A stretch of 64,000 nucleotides of DNA from Phenylobacterium sp. (GCF_016124325.1 NZ_WGNY01000002.1:26901-90900); one strand, 5' to 3'; counted from the first letter of the stretch, positions 16,463 to 26,107 are shown. Numbers and translations are program-made. The notes: a model not told the origin generated them from the letters alone.

Positions 16463-16527
16463 CGACCATCTTCCCCTCACACCCGAGGCGATGGCCCCGG
16501 GACAGTCATTCAAAGGAGACCGGAGAG

Positions 16528-17103
16528 ATGTCCCAACCCCGTACCGTCGCCGTCGTCGTGGGCTCGCTGCGCAAGGACTCGGTGAGCCGCAAGCTGGCCA
16601 AGGCCTTCGCCGCCCTGACCCCCAACCTGAAGTTCGACATCGTCGAGATCGGCGACCTGCCGCACTTCGACCAGGACCTCGAGTCCGATCCGCCGGCCCA
16701 GTGGGTCCGCTTCCGCAAGGAGATCGCCGCGGCCGACGCGGTGCTGTTCGTGACGCCGGAGTTCAACCGCTCGGTGCCGGGCGCGCTCAAGAACGCCATC
16801 GACGTGGGCTCGCGCCCCTATGGCCAGAGCGTGTGGAACGGCAAGCCCGGCGCGGTCATCAGCCTGTCGCCCGGCGCGATCGGCGGGTTCGGCGCCAACC
16901 ACCACCTGCGCCAGTCGCTCGTGTTCCTGAACGTGCCGCTGCTCAGCCAGGAAGCCTACATCGGCAACGCCTTCTCGCTCTTCGGCGACAACGGCGAGCT
17001 GATCAACGAAGGCACGGCCGAGTTCCTGCGGGCCTATGGCGCGGCCTTCAGCGCCTGGATCGACCGCATCGCCGACGATGCGCCGGCCGCCAAGGCCGCC
17101 TGA
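16528..17103 (+). CDS. NADPH-dependent FMN reductase
   Basis: 191 residues from ATG 16528, behind AAAGGAGACCGGAGAG. The N-terminal VVVGSLRKDSVSRKLAKA phosphate-binding loop and VLFVTPEFNRSVPGALKNAIDVGSRP are diagnostic of the flavodoxin-like NADPH:FMN/quinone/azo/chromate reductase family (ChrR, AzoR1-like). It probably reduces quinones or xenobiotics with FMN bound at a dimer interface. The divergent LysR gene suggests induction by its substrate. Confidence 0.92.
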   Translation: MSQPRTVAVVVGSLRKDSVSRKLAKAFAALTPNLKFDIVEIGDLPHFDQDLESDPPAQWVRFRKEIAAADAVLFVTPEFNRSVPGALKNAIDVGSRPYGQSVWNGKPGAVISLSPGAIGGFGANHHLRQSLVFLNVPLLSQEAYIGNAFSLFGDNGELINEGTAEFLRAYGAAFSAWIDRIADDAPAAKAA

Positions 17104-17177
17104 TCCTGAGTTCCCGCCCCTGACGGCGGCCGGCCCCAGTTCCCCTCCCCCAGGGGCCGGTCATTCAGGGACGAAGG

Positions 17178-17226
17178 CGGTCCGCGCCGCGCTCTCCCCC
17201 AAGATCGGCGCGGACCGCAGACTTTT
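17178..17226 (+). terminator. Hairpin terminator after the FMN reductase
   Basis: CGGTCCGCGCC (17178-17188) pairs perfectly with GGCGCGGACCG (17207-17217), and ACTTTT follows at 17221-17226. The rest of the 236-base gap up to the hybrid kinase stop shows nothing else that I can interpret. Confidence 0.55.
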
Positions 17227-17339
17227 CCGTCCCCCGCGAGGGACCCGGAGGCCCTCCCCACGGCGCCCGCACACCCGCCGCCGAGGGCCTCCGGAATTCG
17301 CGCCCCTGCCCCGCCGACACCTCCCGAGGCCCGTTGCGC

Positions 17340-19745
17340 CTACGCGGCCGCGGTCTCGGCCTCGTCCCCGTGGCCGTCCAGCGCCGCCTGCAGGGCCTCG
17401 TACAGGCGCTGGGCCTCGATGGGCTTGGCGACGAGGGCGTCCATACCGGACTGCAGATATTCCGAGATCTGGTGGCTCATGGCGTTGGCGGTCAGCGCCA
17501 CGATCGGCGTGCGGGCCCGGCCCTCCGAGCGTTCGCGGGTGCGGATCAGCGCCGTGGCGGTCGGCCCGTCCATCACCGGCATCTGCACGTCCATCAGGAT
17601 CACGTCCCAGGGCTCGCGCTCCCAGGCCTCGACCGCCTCGCGCCCGTCGGAGACGATCACCGGCTCGATCCCGACCTGGTCCAGCAGCGTGCGCAGCACG
17701 AGCTGGTTCATGGCGTTGTCCTCCGCCGCCAGCAAGCGGATCGGCCGCTCGGGCCGGGGCGCCGCCTGGGGCCTGGCCTTCGCCGGCTTCGGCCGGGGCG
17801 CAGCGCGCGCCACCTTCTCCAGCGGCAGCAGCGCGGTGAAGGTCGACCCCATGCCGGGCGCGCTGGTGGCCTTGATCGATCCGCCCATCAGCTGGACCAG
17901 CTCGCGGCAGATCGCCAGCCCCAGGCCGGTGCCGCCGAATCTCCGGGTCGTCGAGGCGTCGGCCTGCTCGAACTTGCGGAACAGGCCCGCGAGCTGCTTG
18001 GCCGTCATCCCGATGCCGGAATCGAAGACGGTAAGCGACAGGTCGCCCTTGTCGCGTCCGATACGCACCTTCACGCCGCCCTTCTCGGTGAACTTCAGGG
18101 CGTTGGAGACGAGGTTCCAGAGGATCTGGCGCACGCGCACCTGATCGCCTTCGTAGACGCCGCGCGCCGCGCGATCGACGCTCAGCTCGAAGGTCAGGCC
18201 CTTGGTCTGGGCGATGGCCTCGAAGGTGGCGTGGACCGTCTTGGCCAAGGCCGTCACCTCGAAGCGCGCGGTCTCCAGGCCCAGCTTGCCGGCCTCGATC
18301 TTCGACAGGTCCAGCACGTCGTTCAGGATCGCCAGCAGGCTCTCGCCCGACTGGCGGATCACGTCGAGCCGCTCGCGCTGGGGGTCGCTCAGGTCGGGCT
18401 CGGCGGCCATGGCCTGGGCCATGCCCAGCACGCCGTTCAGCGGCGTGCGGATCTCGTGGCTCATGGTGGCCAGGAAGGCGCTCTTGGCCAGGTTGGCGGC
18501 CTCGGCCTCCTCCTTGGCCAGCACCAACGCCCGCTCCGAGGCCTTCTGGGCGGTGATGTTGCGCAAGGCGCCCACCAGGCGAACGGGCCGCCCGTGCTCG
18601 TCGGCGATGACCGTCGCGGTTCCGGAGACCCAGACTTCCTGGCCGTCGCCGCGCGCGACGCGATACTGGGGCCGGTAGCTCTCGCCGAGACGCTCGTGGC
18701 GGTCCCACATCTCCTGCACGACGGACCGGTCGCGCGGATCGATCGTGGCCCAGATGTCCGTCGCCAGCTCTTCGTAGGTCTTGGGCGTGTCGAAGAACGT
18801 GTCCTCCGCCCCCACCTTGATGAGTTCCTGTTGCCTGTAGTCCATCTCGTAGACGTGCAGCTCGGCCAGTTGCATGGCGACGCGCAGGCGCTCCTCGGAG
18901 CGCGCGCTGCGCTCCAGCGCTTCCATCAGCCGGGTGATCTCGTACGAGGTGATGATCAGGCCGCCGACCGTCCCGTCGTGTTCGAACCACGGCTTGAGCT
19001 GGACGCGGACCCATTCCGAACCGCCGCCCACCTTGGGGATCTGCAGCCGCTCGATGGCGCGTTCGTTCCCCTGGAGGCTGTGCTCGATGCCCGCCCGCCA
19101 TTGCTCGAACATGTCGGGCCGGAGTTCGTAGAGCGTCTTGCCGATGACCTCCTGGCCTTCGAGGCCCCGGGCCTGGATCCACGGCGGGCTGGCGTAGAGC
19201 AGCCGCGCATCCCGGTCGGTGAGCACCATCGAGACGGGCATGGCGTCCACGATCGCCGACATCGTCCTCTGGTAGCCGACCTGCGCCCTGGCGGCGTTGG
19301 CCCGGATCCACTCGTCGGCCACGAAGTCCGCGAGATCTTGCAGCCGGCGAAGCAGAACCGGATCGCAGGCGCGCGTCTGGAACCCGGCGACCCAGAGCGC
19401 GCCGGGCGTCGTGCCGTCGGCCAGGCGGATTGGCGCGCCCGCGAAGAAGCGGACGTGGGGCGGCCCGGCGACCACCGGATCGTCGGAGAATCGCGGATCA
19501 GCGCTGGCGTCCTCGACCCAGATCGCCTCGCCCCGGTTCATGACCTCGCGGACGCCTCTCGCGTCGCCGTGCAGTTCGGCGCCGGCGGGCCGGCTGCGCC
19601 ATGACCCGCCTTCGGCCGGCAGCGTGATCTGGGCCTCGACCTCGCCGAAAAGGGTTCGCGCCAGACGCGTCGCGCGATCGAAGATGGGTCCGGATTGCTC
19701 CAGACCAGGCGGCGGATCGCCGTCTCGCATCCCCTCGCGCCCCAT
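17340..19745 (-). CDS. GAF/PAS hybrid histidine kinase with C-terminal receiver
   Basis: About 801 residues from ATG 19745 (AGGGGCGAGG upstream); TTG 19790 and ATG 19766 or 19730 are alternatives. The order is an N-terminal GAF-like domain (AIWVEDASADPRFSDDPVV), two PAS domains, HisKA with FLATMSHEIRTPLNGVLGMA, an HATPase with NALKFTEKGG and GTGLGLAIC, and a receiver with phospho-Asp in DVILMDVQMPVMDG and Lys in LVAKPIE. No membrane segment is seen, so it is a cytoplasmic sensor. It is convergent with the FMN reductase gene and follows the SpoU gene on the same strand. Output partner unknown. Confidence 0.92.
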   Translation of the reverse strand: MGREGMRDGDPPPGLEQSGPIFDRATRLARTLFGEVEAQITLPAEGGSWRSRPAGAELHGDARGVREVMNRGEAIWVEDASADPRFSDDPVVAGPPHVRFFAGAPIRLADGTTPGALWVAGFQTRACDPVLLRRLQDLADFVADEWIRANAARAQVGYQRTMSAIVDAMPVSMVLTDRDARLLYASPPWIQARGLEGQEVIGKTLYELRPDMFEQWRAGIEHSLQGNERAIERLQIPKVGGGSEWVRVQLKPWFEHDGTVGGLIITSYEITRLMEALERSARSEERLRVAMQLAELHVYEMDYRQQELIKVGAEDTFFDTPKTYEELATDIWATIDPRDRSVVQEMWDRHERLGESYRPQYRVARGDGQEVWVSGTATVIADEHGRPVRLVGALRNITAQKASERALVLAKEEAEAANLAKSAFLATMSHEIRTPLNGVLGMAQAMAAEPDLSDPQRERLDVIRQSGESLLAILNDVLDLSKIEAGKLGLETARFEVTALAKTVHATFEAIAQTKGLTFELSVDRAARGVYEGDQVRVRQILWNLVSNALKFTEKGGVKVRIGRDKGDLSLTVFDSGIGMTAKQLAGLFRKFEQADASTTRRFGGTGLGLAICRELVQLMGGSIKATSAPGMGSTFTALLPLEKVARAAPRPKPAKARPQAAPRPERPIRLLAAEDNAMNQLVLRTLLDQVGIEPVIVSDGREAVEAWEREPWDVILMDVQMPVMDGPTATALIRTRERSEGRARTPIVALTANAMSHQISEYLQSGMDALVAKPIEAQRLYEALQAALDGHGDEAETAAA

Positions 19746-19805
19746 TCCTCGCCCCTGATGGTCCATCGGCGATCGCGGACCTGCGGCCAAGTTGCACGCT
19801 AGCGG

Positions 19806-20627
19806 TTAACCTCGTGTTTCAACACGACGTTCGGCGAAGGCGAGTTGGTGAAGGACGATGCCGCTGGTCGTCGCGACGTTGAGCGAGTCGAAGCCGCCCG
19901 CCATGGCGATGCGCACGCTGGTCGTCCGCGTCAGGATGTCGTCGGGAAGCCCCGGGCCTTCGGCGCCGAACAGGGCGGCCCTCCGCGGCCCCGGATGGAG
20001 GTCGCGCAGCTCCAGGGCGCCGCGCGGCGAAAGGGCGACGGTCTCGAACCCCGCGACTTCCAGCATCGCGACCAGATCGCCGGCCGAACCGGCCCGCGCG
20101 AAGGGCGTCGTCAGCGCCGCGCCCACGCTGACCCGGATGGCCTTGCGGTAGAGCGGATCGCAGCACGTGTCGTCCAGCAGCACCGCGTCGGCGCCGAAGG
20201 CGGCGGCGTTGCGGAAGACGCCCCCCATGTTGTCGTGATTGGCGATCCCGACCAGCCCGACCACCAGCGCCCGCGCCGGCAGGCCGGCCAGCAGGTCGGC
20301 GGGGTCGCGCAGCCGGCGGCGGCCGACGGCGAGCACGCCGCGGTGGATCGGAAAGCCCACCACCTTGTCCATCACCGCTTGCCCGGCGGCGAAGACCGGC
20401 GTGTCGTCGGGCAGCCCGGCGAGCACGTCCGCCAGGCTCTCCAGCCGGTGGGCGGCGACCAGCGCCGAGACGAGCGCGGCGGGATCGGCGGCGATCGCCT
20501 TCTCCAGCACCACCCGCCCCTCGGCGACGAAGAACCCCTGGCGGCCGACGAGGTCGCGCTCGCGCACCGCGCGGTAGGGCTCCAGGCGGGGGTCGTCGGG
20601 ATCCTCGACGGCGAAGACCTGGGGCAC
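19806..20627 (-). CDS. TrmH/SpoU-family RNA 2'-O-methyltransferase
   Basis: 273 residues with all three SPOUT knot motifs: motif 1 NHDNMGGVFRNAAAFGAD, motif 2 ALFGAEGPGLPDD and motif 3 IAMAGGFDSLNVATTSGIVL. The N-terminal part (FVAEGRVVLEKAIAA) is the substrate-binding extension of the TsnR/RlmB group. It methylates a ribose in tRNA or rRNA using SAM; the exact site cannot be assigned. It is 60 bases upstream of the hybrid kinase gene on the same strand, probably an independent unit. Confidence 0.9.
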   Translation of the reverse strand: MPQVFAVEDPDDPRLEPYRAVRERDLVGRQGFFVAEGRVVLEKAIAADPAALVSALVAAHRLESLADVLAGLPDDTPVFAAGQAVMDKVVGFPIHRGVLAVGRRRLRDPADLLAGLPARALVVGLVGIANHDNMGGVFRNAAAFGADAVLLDDTCCDPLYRKAIRVSVGAALTTPFARAGSAGDLVAMLEVAGFETVALSPRGALELRDLHPGPRRAALFGAEGPGLPDDILTRTTSVRIAMAGGFDSLNVATTSGIVLHQLAFAERRVETRG

Positions 20628-20690
20628 GCCGCTAACGCGCGCCCGGGCCTAGGCCCGCGGGTCGCCTCGACCCGTGGAACCGCGGCGCCG

Positions 20691-21509
20691 TCACCGGTCT
20701 TCGGGGCGCTCGCGCACCCGCACGATCAGCGATTGGCTGGCGGTGGCCATCAGTTCCCCGTCCTGGGCGAACAGGGACATGGTCCCATGGGCGAAGCCGC
20801 CATGCACGCCGGTGACGTGGATGTCGCAAAGCACCCAGTCGGTCGGCACGATGCGCCGGATCCGCAGGGTGTTGTCCAGGCTGTTGCCGCCGGCGTTCCG
20901 GCCCAGCGCGTTGCCGACGCCCTGGGGCACCAGGTCGGCCATCACGGCCAGCATGGCGACGTCGATCTTCAGCCCCTCGACCGGCCGGGCCCAGAGCACC
21001 GTGCGGCCATCGGGCTCGGCGGCGCCGACCCGGTCGAAGCCCGAACGCCCCTTGGCGAACCGCACGTCCATGCGGGCGTGGACCCCCTCCTCCGAGCCTC
21101 GCCAGTGCTGCCGCGGCTCGCAGTCCTCGGGCGGCGGGACCTTCGGCGCCTCCAGCCACTGCCCCGACAGGTCGCTGGGCCGCGAGCCCAGGGCGGCGTT
21201 GACCGAAATGATCTCCTTGTCGTCGACGTGGCCGATCGCCCGGGCCTGGGTGATGTGCTTGCCCTCGACCGGCGTCCAGACGTCGATGTCCACCACGCTC
21301 GGCGGCTGGGCGTAGCCGAGATACTGGGCCGTCGCCCAGACCAGCGGCCGCCCCGTCGTGCGTTCCAGCGCCGCGACCGCGGAGGCCATGCCGACGCCCC
21401 CGAACATGAACACGCCGCCCGGCGGACCGACACAGATCGTGGGATCCACCGGCAGGTACCAGCGGTGCGGATTGTGGGTCGGCTTGAGGTCGAAGAACAG
21501 CTTGTCCAT
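20691..21509 (-). CDS. TesB-like acyl-CoA thioesterase domain protein
   Basis: 272 residues from ATG 21509, supported by CAGGAGG. It shows the double-hotdog organisation of acyl-CoA thioesterase II relatives: an N-terminal half with GGVFMFGGVGMASAVAALERTTG, and a C-terminal half with WVLCDIHVTGVHGGFAHGTMSLFAQDGELMATASQ. It likely hydrolyses an acyl-CoA to free acid and CoA. The closing FAQDGELMATASQ strand is the best-conserved family feature. Chain-length preference is not inferable. 63 bases separate it from the SpoU gene. Confidence 0.82.
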   Translation of the reverse strand: MDKLFFDLKPTHNPHRWYLPVDPTICVGPPGGVFMFGGVGMASAVAALERTTGRPLVWATAQYLGYAQPPSVVDIDVWTPVEGKHITQARAIGHVDDKEIISVNAALGSRPSDLSGQWLEAPKVPPPEDCEPRQHWRGSEEGVHARMDVRFAKGRSGFDRVGAAEPDGRTVLWARPVEGLKIDVAMLAVMADLVPQGVGNALGRNAGGNSLDNTLRIRRIVPTDWVLCDIHVTGVHGGFAHGTMSLFAQDGELMATASQSLIVRVRERPEDR

Positions 21510-21663
21510 GGCCTCCTGAAACCCTGTCCGCGAGGCCCGCGCAAGCCTCGATTCTAACAGGCGAAATTCGCTGCGGCACACGCATCGCGAGAACCCGCAA
21601 ACCGGGCCTCAACCACGAATCTTAAGTGCGAAGTGACGGGCGCCATTTAGGTTGACGCGCGCC

Positions 21664-22071
21664 ATGGCTTATCCCGCCGCCCCGTTCCCCCGCATCACCG
21701 GCCTGCCGCGCCGGTTCTACGCGCCGGTCGGCGTGATCGTGGGCGCGACGGTGCTGGGCCTGTCGCTGACGCCGCTCACCGACGCCTTCGTCGCGCGCCT
21801 GCTGCTGTTCTACGCCGGCACCGCCCTGGCCTACGGCCTGATGCCGTTCGTGCGCCGCGGCGACGTCCCGCTGGTGGCCGCCTGGGTCGTGCTGCTGAGC
21901 GAGCTGTCGCCCTGCATCGTCGGCCAGCTGATCTCGCCGGTGAAGGTGACGGCCGACGTCCTGGGCGTGCTGATGGCCGCCGGACCGATCTACCTCGCCC
22001 GCCTGCGCCAGGTGATGCAGGGCGACACGCGCCCCTCCGCGCGCCGCGCGTCCGAACTCGGCTCCCGCTAG
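21664..22071 (+). CDS. Small membrane protein of unknown function
   Basis: 135 residues from ATG 21664 (a TTG at 21652 would add four). Three or four hydrophobic segments are visible, including FYAPVGVIVGATVLGLSL, LLLFYAGTALAYGLMPFV and VPLVAAWVVLLSELSPCIVG. The C-terminus is short and basic. No domain is recognised. It is convergent with the crotonase gene, with 11 bases between stops. No strong ribosome-binding site precedes the start. Confidence 0.6.
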   Translation: MAYPAAPFPRITGLPRRFYAPVGVIVGATVLGLSLTPLTDAFVARLLLFYAGTALAYGLMPFVRRGDVPLVAAWVVLLSELSPCIVGQLISPVKVTADVLGVLMAAGPIYLARLRQVMQGDTRPSARRASELGSR

Positions 22072-22082
22072 TTGCGCGTGAA

Positions 22083-22835
22083 CTAGCTCCGCGTGAAGAC
22101 CGGCTCGCGCCGTTCGCGGAAGGCCGCGACGGCGGCCTTGTGGTCGTTCGACCGGCGCAGCACCCGCAACTCCTCGGCCCAGATCCTGTCGGCCTCCTCG
22201 GGCGACAGGTCCGGCGCGCGGTTCGCCGTGCGCTTGGTGGCTTCCACCGACAGCGGCGCACGGGTTGCGATCCGTTCCGCCATGGCGACCGCCGCGCCCC
22301 GAAGCTCGTCCGGCTGGTGCACGCCGGTCACCAGGCCATAGCGCTCGGCCGTCTCGGCGTCGTGCGGCAGACCCGTCAGCAGCATCGACTTGGCCCTTGA
22401 GACGCCGATCAGGCGAGGCAGCCGGTAGGTCGAGGCCATCAGGCCCACGTTGACGCCGGCGCAGACGAACTTCGCCTCGGTGGAAGCCAGGCGGATGTCG
22501 CAGCACAGCGCCAGCTCGAAGCCGCCGCCCACGGACCAGCCGTTGACCGCCGCCACGACGGGCACGCGCGTCGCCTCCAGCCGCTCGAGCAGCCGCCCGA
22601 ACCCGGCGAGGTCCTCGCCCTTGGGGCCGACGTTCTTCAGATCGTCGCCCGAGCAGAACGCCCGCCCCCGTCCGGTGACGATCAGGCAGCGCAGGGCGTC
22701 GTCGGCCTCGACCCGGTCCAGCGCGTCCATGAACGTCTGGCGCATCTCGACGCCCAGCGGGTTCATGGGCGGATTGTCGATCTCCAGGAGGACGATCGTC
22801 CGCGAGATCGGATGGACATGCACCGTTCCGCTCAC
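22083..22835 (-). CDS. Enoyl-CoA hydratase/isomerase family protein
   Basis: A 250-residue crotonase-fold protein with oxyanion-hole segments GRAFCSGDDLKN and GWSVGGGFELALCCDIRLAS. The first catalytic Glu position (GGGFEL) is kept, but the second (normally the Glu of GQPE) reads KFVCAGVNVG and the GGTQ loop is shortened to STYRL. Hydratase activity is therefore doubtful; an isomerase, hydrolase or ligase-like reaction is possible. It is the last gene of a three-gene unit with the CoA transferase and SDR, overlapping the CoA transferase stop by four bases. Confidence 0.85.
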   Translation of the reverse strand: MSGTVHVHPISRTIVLLEIDNPPMNPLGVEMRQTFMDALDRVEADDALRCLIVTGRGRAFCSGDDLKNVGPKGEDLAGFGRLLERLEATRVPVVAAVNGWSVGGGFELALCCDIRLASTEAKFVCAGVNVGLMASTYRLPRLIGVSRAKSMLLTGLPHDAETAERYGLVTGVHQPDELRGAAVAMAERIATRAPLSVEATKRTANRAPDLSPEEADRIWAEELRVLRRSNDHKAAVAAFRERREPVFTRS

Positions 22836-24022
22836 GCGGGGACCTCCTTGCGCTCGGTGGCCGCGGCGCCCGTAGCGACCAGACCTTCGATCTCTTCGGG
22901 CGAATAGCCGGCCTCGGCCAGCACCTCGCGGGTGTGTTGGCCCACCTCGCCCGGCCCGCGGGTCAGGGCGACGGGCGTCTCGTGCAGCTTGATGGGCGTC
23001 TTGACGAACCGGCGGCCGTCCGCCTCGCCCAGCAGCCCCCGCGCCTTGATCTGCGGATCGTCCCAGGCCTGGGCGATGTTGTTGAGCGGCCCGGCGGGCA
23101 CCCCCACCGCCTCGAACTTCGGCAGCCAGTTCGCCGTCGTGTCGCGCGCCAGCACGGCCTCGAGGCGCGCCTCCAGCGCGTCGCGGTTCCTCACCCGCGC
23201 GGCCGGCGTGTCGAACCCCGGCTCGTCCGCCAGGCCCGGTTCGTCCAGCGCCTCGCAGAACCGCTTCCAGAGCCGCTGGCTGTTGACCCCCACCACGACG
23301 TGTCCGTCCGCCGTCTTCAGCGGCTCGTACGGCGCGGCCAGCCGATGGCGCGCGCCGTTGCGGCCGGCCACCTCGCCCGTCGACAGGTACATGCCCGTCT
23401 CCCAGATCGTGTAGGCCAGGGCCGACTCCAGCAGAGAGGTCTCCACATGCTGCCCGCGGCCGGTGGCGTGCCGGCTCTGCAGCGCCGCCAGCACTCCCAC
23501 GGCCGCGAACGCGCCGGCGTTGAGATCAGAGATCGGCACGGCCGTGGAGCAGGGCTTGTCGCTTCCGGCCTCGCCCACGAAGCTCATGATCCCGCTCATC
23601 GCCTGGGTCACCAGGTCGAACCCGCCGCGCTCGCGGTAGGGTCCGTCGAGGCCGAAACCCGAGACCGAGCAATAGACAAGCTTCGGGTTGATCGCCGACA
23701 GGCGGTCATAGCCAAGGCCCATCCTGTCCATCGCGCCCGGCCGGTAGTTCTCGACGAAGACGTCCGCCGTCCCGGCCAGCCGGCGCACCGCGTCTGCGCC
23801 GGCCTCCGCGCCGAGGTCGAGCGCGATGGTCCGCTTGTTGCGGTTGACGTAGTCGAAGGCCCGGAACCCGCCGCCGGCGCCGCGCATGCCGCGCGTGGAT
23901 TCTCCGGCGGGCGGCTCGATCTTGATCACGTCGGCGCCCAGGTCCGCCAGGATCAGGGAGCAATAGGCGCCGGCGATCACGTGGGTGCAGTCCAGCACCC
24001 GCAGGCCGCTGAGCGCCCCCAT
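22832..24022 (-). CDS. CaiB/BaiF (type III) CoA transferase
   Basis: 396 residues from ATG 24022, which shares one base with the SDR stop (TGATG). Family motifs are LRVLDCTHVIAGAYCSLILADLG, KIEPPAGESTRGM and the conserved YVNRNKRTIALDL. It would transfer CoA to a carboxylic acid to start its degradation or to recycle CoA. Placement between an SDR and a crotonase, with overlapping start and stop codons on both sides, indicates one catabolic operon. The divergent LuxR gene is a candidate regulator. Confidence 0.92.
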   Translation of the reverse strand: MGALSGLRVLDCTHVIAGAYCSLILADLGADVIKIEPPAGESTRGMRGAGGGFRAFDYVNRNKRTIALDLGAEAGADAVRRLAGTADVFVENYRPGAMDRMGLGYDRLSAINPKLVYCSVSGFGLDGPYRERGGFDLVTQAMSGIMSFVGEAGSDKPCSTAVPISDLNAGAFAAVGVLAALQSRHATGRGQHVETSLLESALAYTIWETGMYLSTGEVAGRNGARHRLAAPYEPLKTADGHVVVGVNSQRLWKRFCEALDEPGLADEPGFDTPAARVRNRDALEARLEAVLARDTTANWLPKFEAVGVPAGPLNNIAQAWDDPQIKARGLLGEADGRRFVKTPIKLHETPVALTRGPGEVGQHTREVLAEAGYSPEEIEGLVATGAAATERKEVPA

Positions 24023-24792
24023 CAGAAGTTGGCGCGGCGCGAGATCGCCCCGTCGACCACCATGTTGATCCCCGTGGTGAAGGCCGAGCGCGGGCTGGCC
24101 AGGAACACCGTGGCCGCGGCGATCTCTTCGGGGGTCGCCATGCGGCCGGTCGGATTGCGCTTGATCATCTGTTCGAAGAAGGCCGGCGCGCCCGCCTTGA
24201 CATTCCCCCATACGCCGCCCTCGAAGAACACGGTGCCCGGCGAGACGACGTTGCAGCGCACCTTCTTGGGCGCCCAGGCGCGCGCCACGCCCTTGGCGAA
24301 GTGGATCTGGGCCGCCTTCATCGCGCCGTACGAGCCGGGCGCATCGGTCTCGGCCGCCGAAATCGACGAGGTGATGAGGAAGGCGGCGTCGCCCGTCTTC
24401 TCGGCCGCCTTCTCCAGGAAGGGCGCGGCGATCTCGAAGGTGCGCACCGCGCCCAGCATGTCGATGTCGAACATCGCCTGCCAGTCGGCCTCGCTGTTGC
24501 CCTGGACGAGAGCGCTGGCGTTCGAAACGAGGATGTCCACGCCGCCCAGCGCCTCGGCCGCCTTGGCGACGAACGCCTTGAGCGCGGGCCCGTCGGCGAT
24601 GTCCACGGCCTGGCCGAACGCCTTGACGCCCTTGGCCTCCAGCGCCTTCACCGCCTCGGCCACCTGCTCGGCGTTGCGGGCGCAGATGGCGACGTTGGCG
24701 CCCTCGTCGGCGAAGGTCTCGGCGATGGCCCGCCCGATGCCGCGGGTCGCCCCGGTGACGACGGCGTTCTTACCCTTGAGCTGCAGGTCCAT
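24022..24792 (-). CDS. SDR family oxidoreductase
   Basis: 256 residues: VTGATRGIGRA nucleotide motif, a Ser in LITSSISAA and the catalytic SYGAMKAA Tyr-Lys pair. The usual NNAG motif reads VSNASALVQ. FTTGINMVVDGAISRRANF closes the protein in the typical way. It is the first gene of the SDR/CoA-transferase/crotonase operon, so it probably oxidises a hydroxyl on the compound handled by the two downstream enzymes. The 193-base upstream gap holds a GC-rich hairpin and the LuxR promoter region. Confidence 0.9.
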   Translation of the reverse strand: MDLQLKGKNAVVTGATRGIGRAIAETFADEGANVAICARNAEQVAEAVKALEAKGVKAFGQAVDIADGPALKAFVAKAAEALGGVDILVSNASALVQGNSEADWQAMFDIDMLGAVRTFEIAAPFLEKAAEKTGDAAFLITSSISAAETDAPGSYGAMKAAQIHFAKGVARAWAPKKVRCNVVSPGTVFFEGGVWGNVKAGAPAFFEQMIKRNPTGRMATPEEIAAATVFLASPRSAFTTGINMVVDGAISRRANF

Positions 24793-24848
24793 GGCGTCCT
24801 CCCTCTTTTGCCGAAGGAAGCGCTATCGCACATCGCCCGCGGCGTCAT

Positions 24849-24868
24849 CCCGGGCCGAGGGGCCCGGG
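24849..24868. repeat. GC-rich palindrome between SDR operon and LuxR gene
   Basis: CCCGGGCC (24849-24856), GAGG, GGCCCGGG (24861-24868), preceded by GTCAT. It resembles the general 'GTCATCCCGGG' class of alphaproteobacterial intergenic palindromes. Confidence 0.5.
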
Positions 24869-24985
24869 CGGCATGCGATCGGATGGATTTCGCCGCGGGA
24901 GCCCGGCGGCCGGCGCCATGCGAATGGATGATGCGGGCCTGGAAATCTGCGGCACAACGTAGTTCGTTCGCATGATGGGGGTGCG

Positions 24986-26101
24986 ATGGTCGACGAAGCC
25001 CGCCTGATCGACGAGATCTACGCCGCCGCGCTCGACCCGAAGCGGTGGGTTGGCGTCATGGACGCGCTGTCCGAGGCCGTCGGCGGCCTTCGCGGCTGCC
25101 TGACCCGGATCGACCTTCAGACCGGCGAGAGCGTGGAGGCGATTCTCTTCCGGTCCGACCCGGCCTGGGTCGACGCCTATGCCGAGTACTACGGCGCGAT
25201 CAACGTCTTCATGGACCGGCGCCCCGCGGCCCTACCCGCGCGGACGGTCACCACCGAGGTCAACTGCCTCCCGCGCGAGGACTACCTGCGCTCGGAATAC
25301 TACAATGACTTCATGCGCCCGCAGGACGTCGAGCGCGCGCTCTTCATCCACCTCGGCGTGGCCGGAACCGTTTCAAGCACCGTCAACATCGGCCGAAGGA
25401 CGGGCGACACCTTCGCTCGGGCGGACCTGGAGCTCGCCGCGCGGCTCCAGCCGCACATGATCCGCGCCTACGAGATCGGCCAGCGGCTCGCAGGGCCGAT
25501 CGGGATCGCCCGGAACCTCGTCGAGACGCTGCATCACTCGCCCCATCCCCTGCTGCTGGCGGCCCCGGATGGCGCCGTTGTCTTCGCGAACGACGCCGCC
25601 GAACGCCTCCTGGCCCGCGACCGCGGCCTCATGGTCCTGAACGGACGCCTCACCGCGGGTCACGCCGAGGCCGCACGCCGCCTCTCGGTCCTTCTCGCGC
25701 AAGCAGCGCACCGATCCGGGCCCCGAAGCGGGGGAACGATGAGCGTTCCGAGTCCGACGGGCGGCTTTCCGCTGGCGGTCAGGACGGCGCCGATGCCGCT
25801 GGAGGACGGCCCGATCCACTTCGCCGCCGCGCCCGTCCTCGTCTCGGTCACGGACCTGGACAGCGAGATCAGAGCGCCCGAGGAGGAACTTCGTCTCCTC
25901 TTCGGCCTGACCCAGGCCGAGGCGCGGCTCGCGGCGGCCGTGTTCGAAGGCTTGACGCTGCCCGAAGCCGCCGACCGCTTCGGCGTCAGCGTGAACACCA
26001 CCCGCTTCCAACTCGCCAGGGTGTTCGAAAAGACCGGCGCGACCCGGCAGGCCGAACTGGTGAAACTGATGATGCGCCTGGCCGGCGGGGCCGTCGGCTG
26101 A
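24986..26101 (+). CDS. LuxR-type HTH transcriptional regulator with PAS-like N-terminus
   Basis: 371 residues. The C-terminal helix-turn-helix is LFGLTQAEARLAAAVFEGLTLPEAADRFGVSVNTTRFQLARVFEKTGATRQAELV, a LuxR/FixJ-type DNA-binding domain. The N-terminal 280 residues (starting VDEARLIDEIYAAALDPKRWVGVMDAL) match the sensor region of a group of stand-alone LuxR regulators and contain a PAS-like stretch (LLLAAPDGAVVFANDAAERLLA). The start is ATG 24986. It is divergent from the SDR/CoA-transferase/crotonase operon and may control it. No autoinducer-binding motif is evident. Confidence 0.88.
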   Translation: MVDEARLIDEIYAAALDPKRWVGVMDALSEAVGGLRGCLTRIDLQTGESVEAILFRSDPAWVDAYAEYYGAINVFMDRRPAALPARTVTTEVNCLPREDYLRSEYYNDFMRPQDVERALFIHLGVAGTVSSTVNIGRRTGDTFARADLELAARLQPHMIRAYEIGQRLAGPIGIARNLVETLHHSPHPLLLAAPDGAVVFANDAAERLLARDRGLMVLNGRLTAGHAEAARRLSVLLAQAAHRSGPRSGGTMSVPSPTGGFPLAVRTAPMPLEDGPIHFAAAPVLVSVTDLDSEIRAPEEELRLLFGLTQAEARLAAAVFEGLTLPEAADRFGVSVNTTRFQLARVFEKTGATRQAELVKLMMRLAGGAVG

Positions 26102-26107
26102 ACCGAA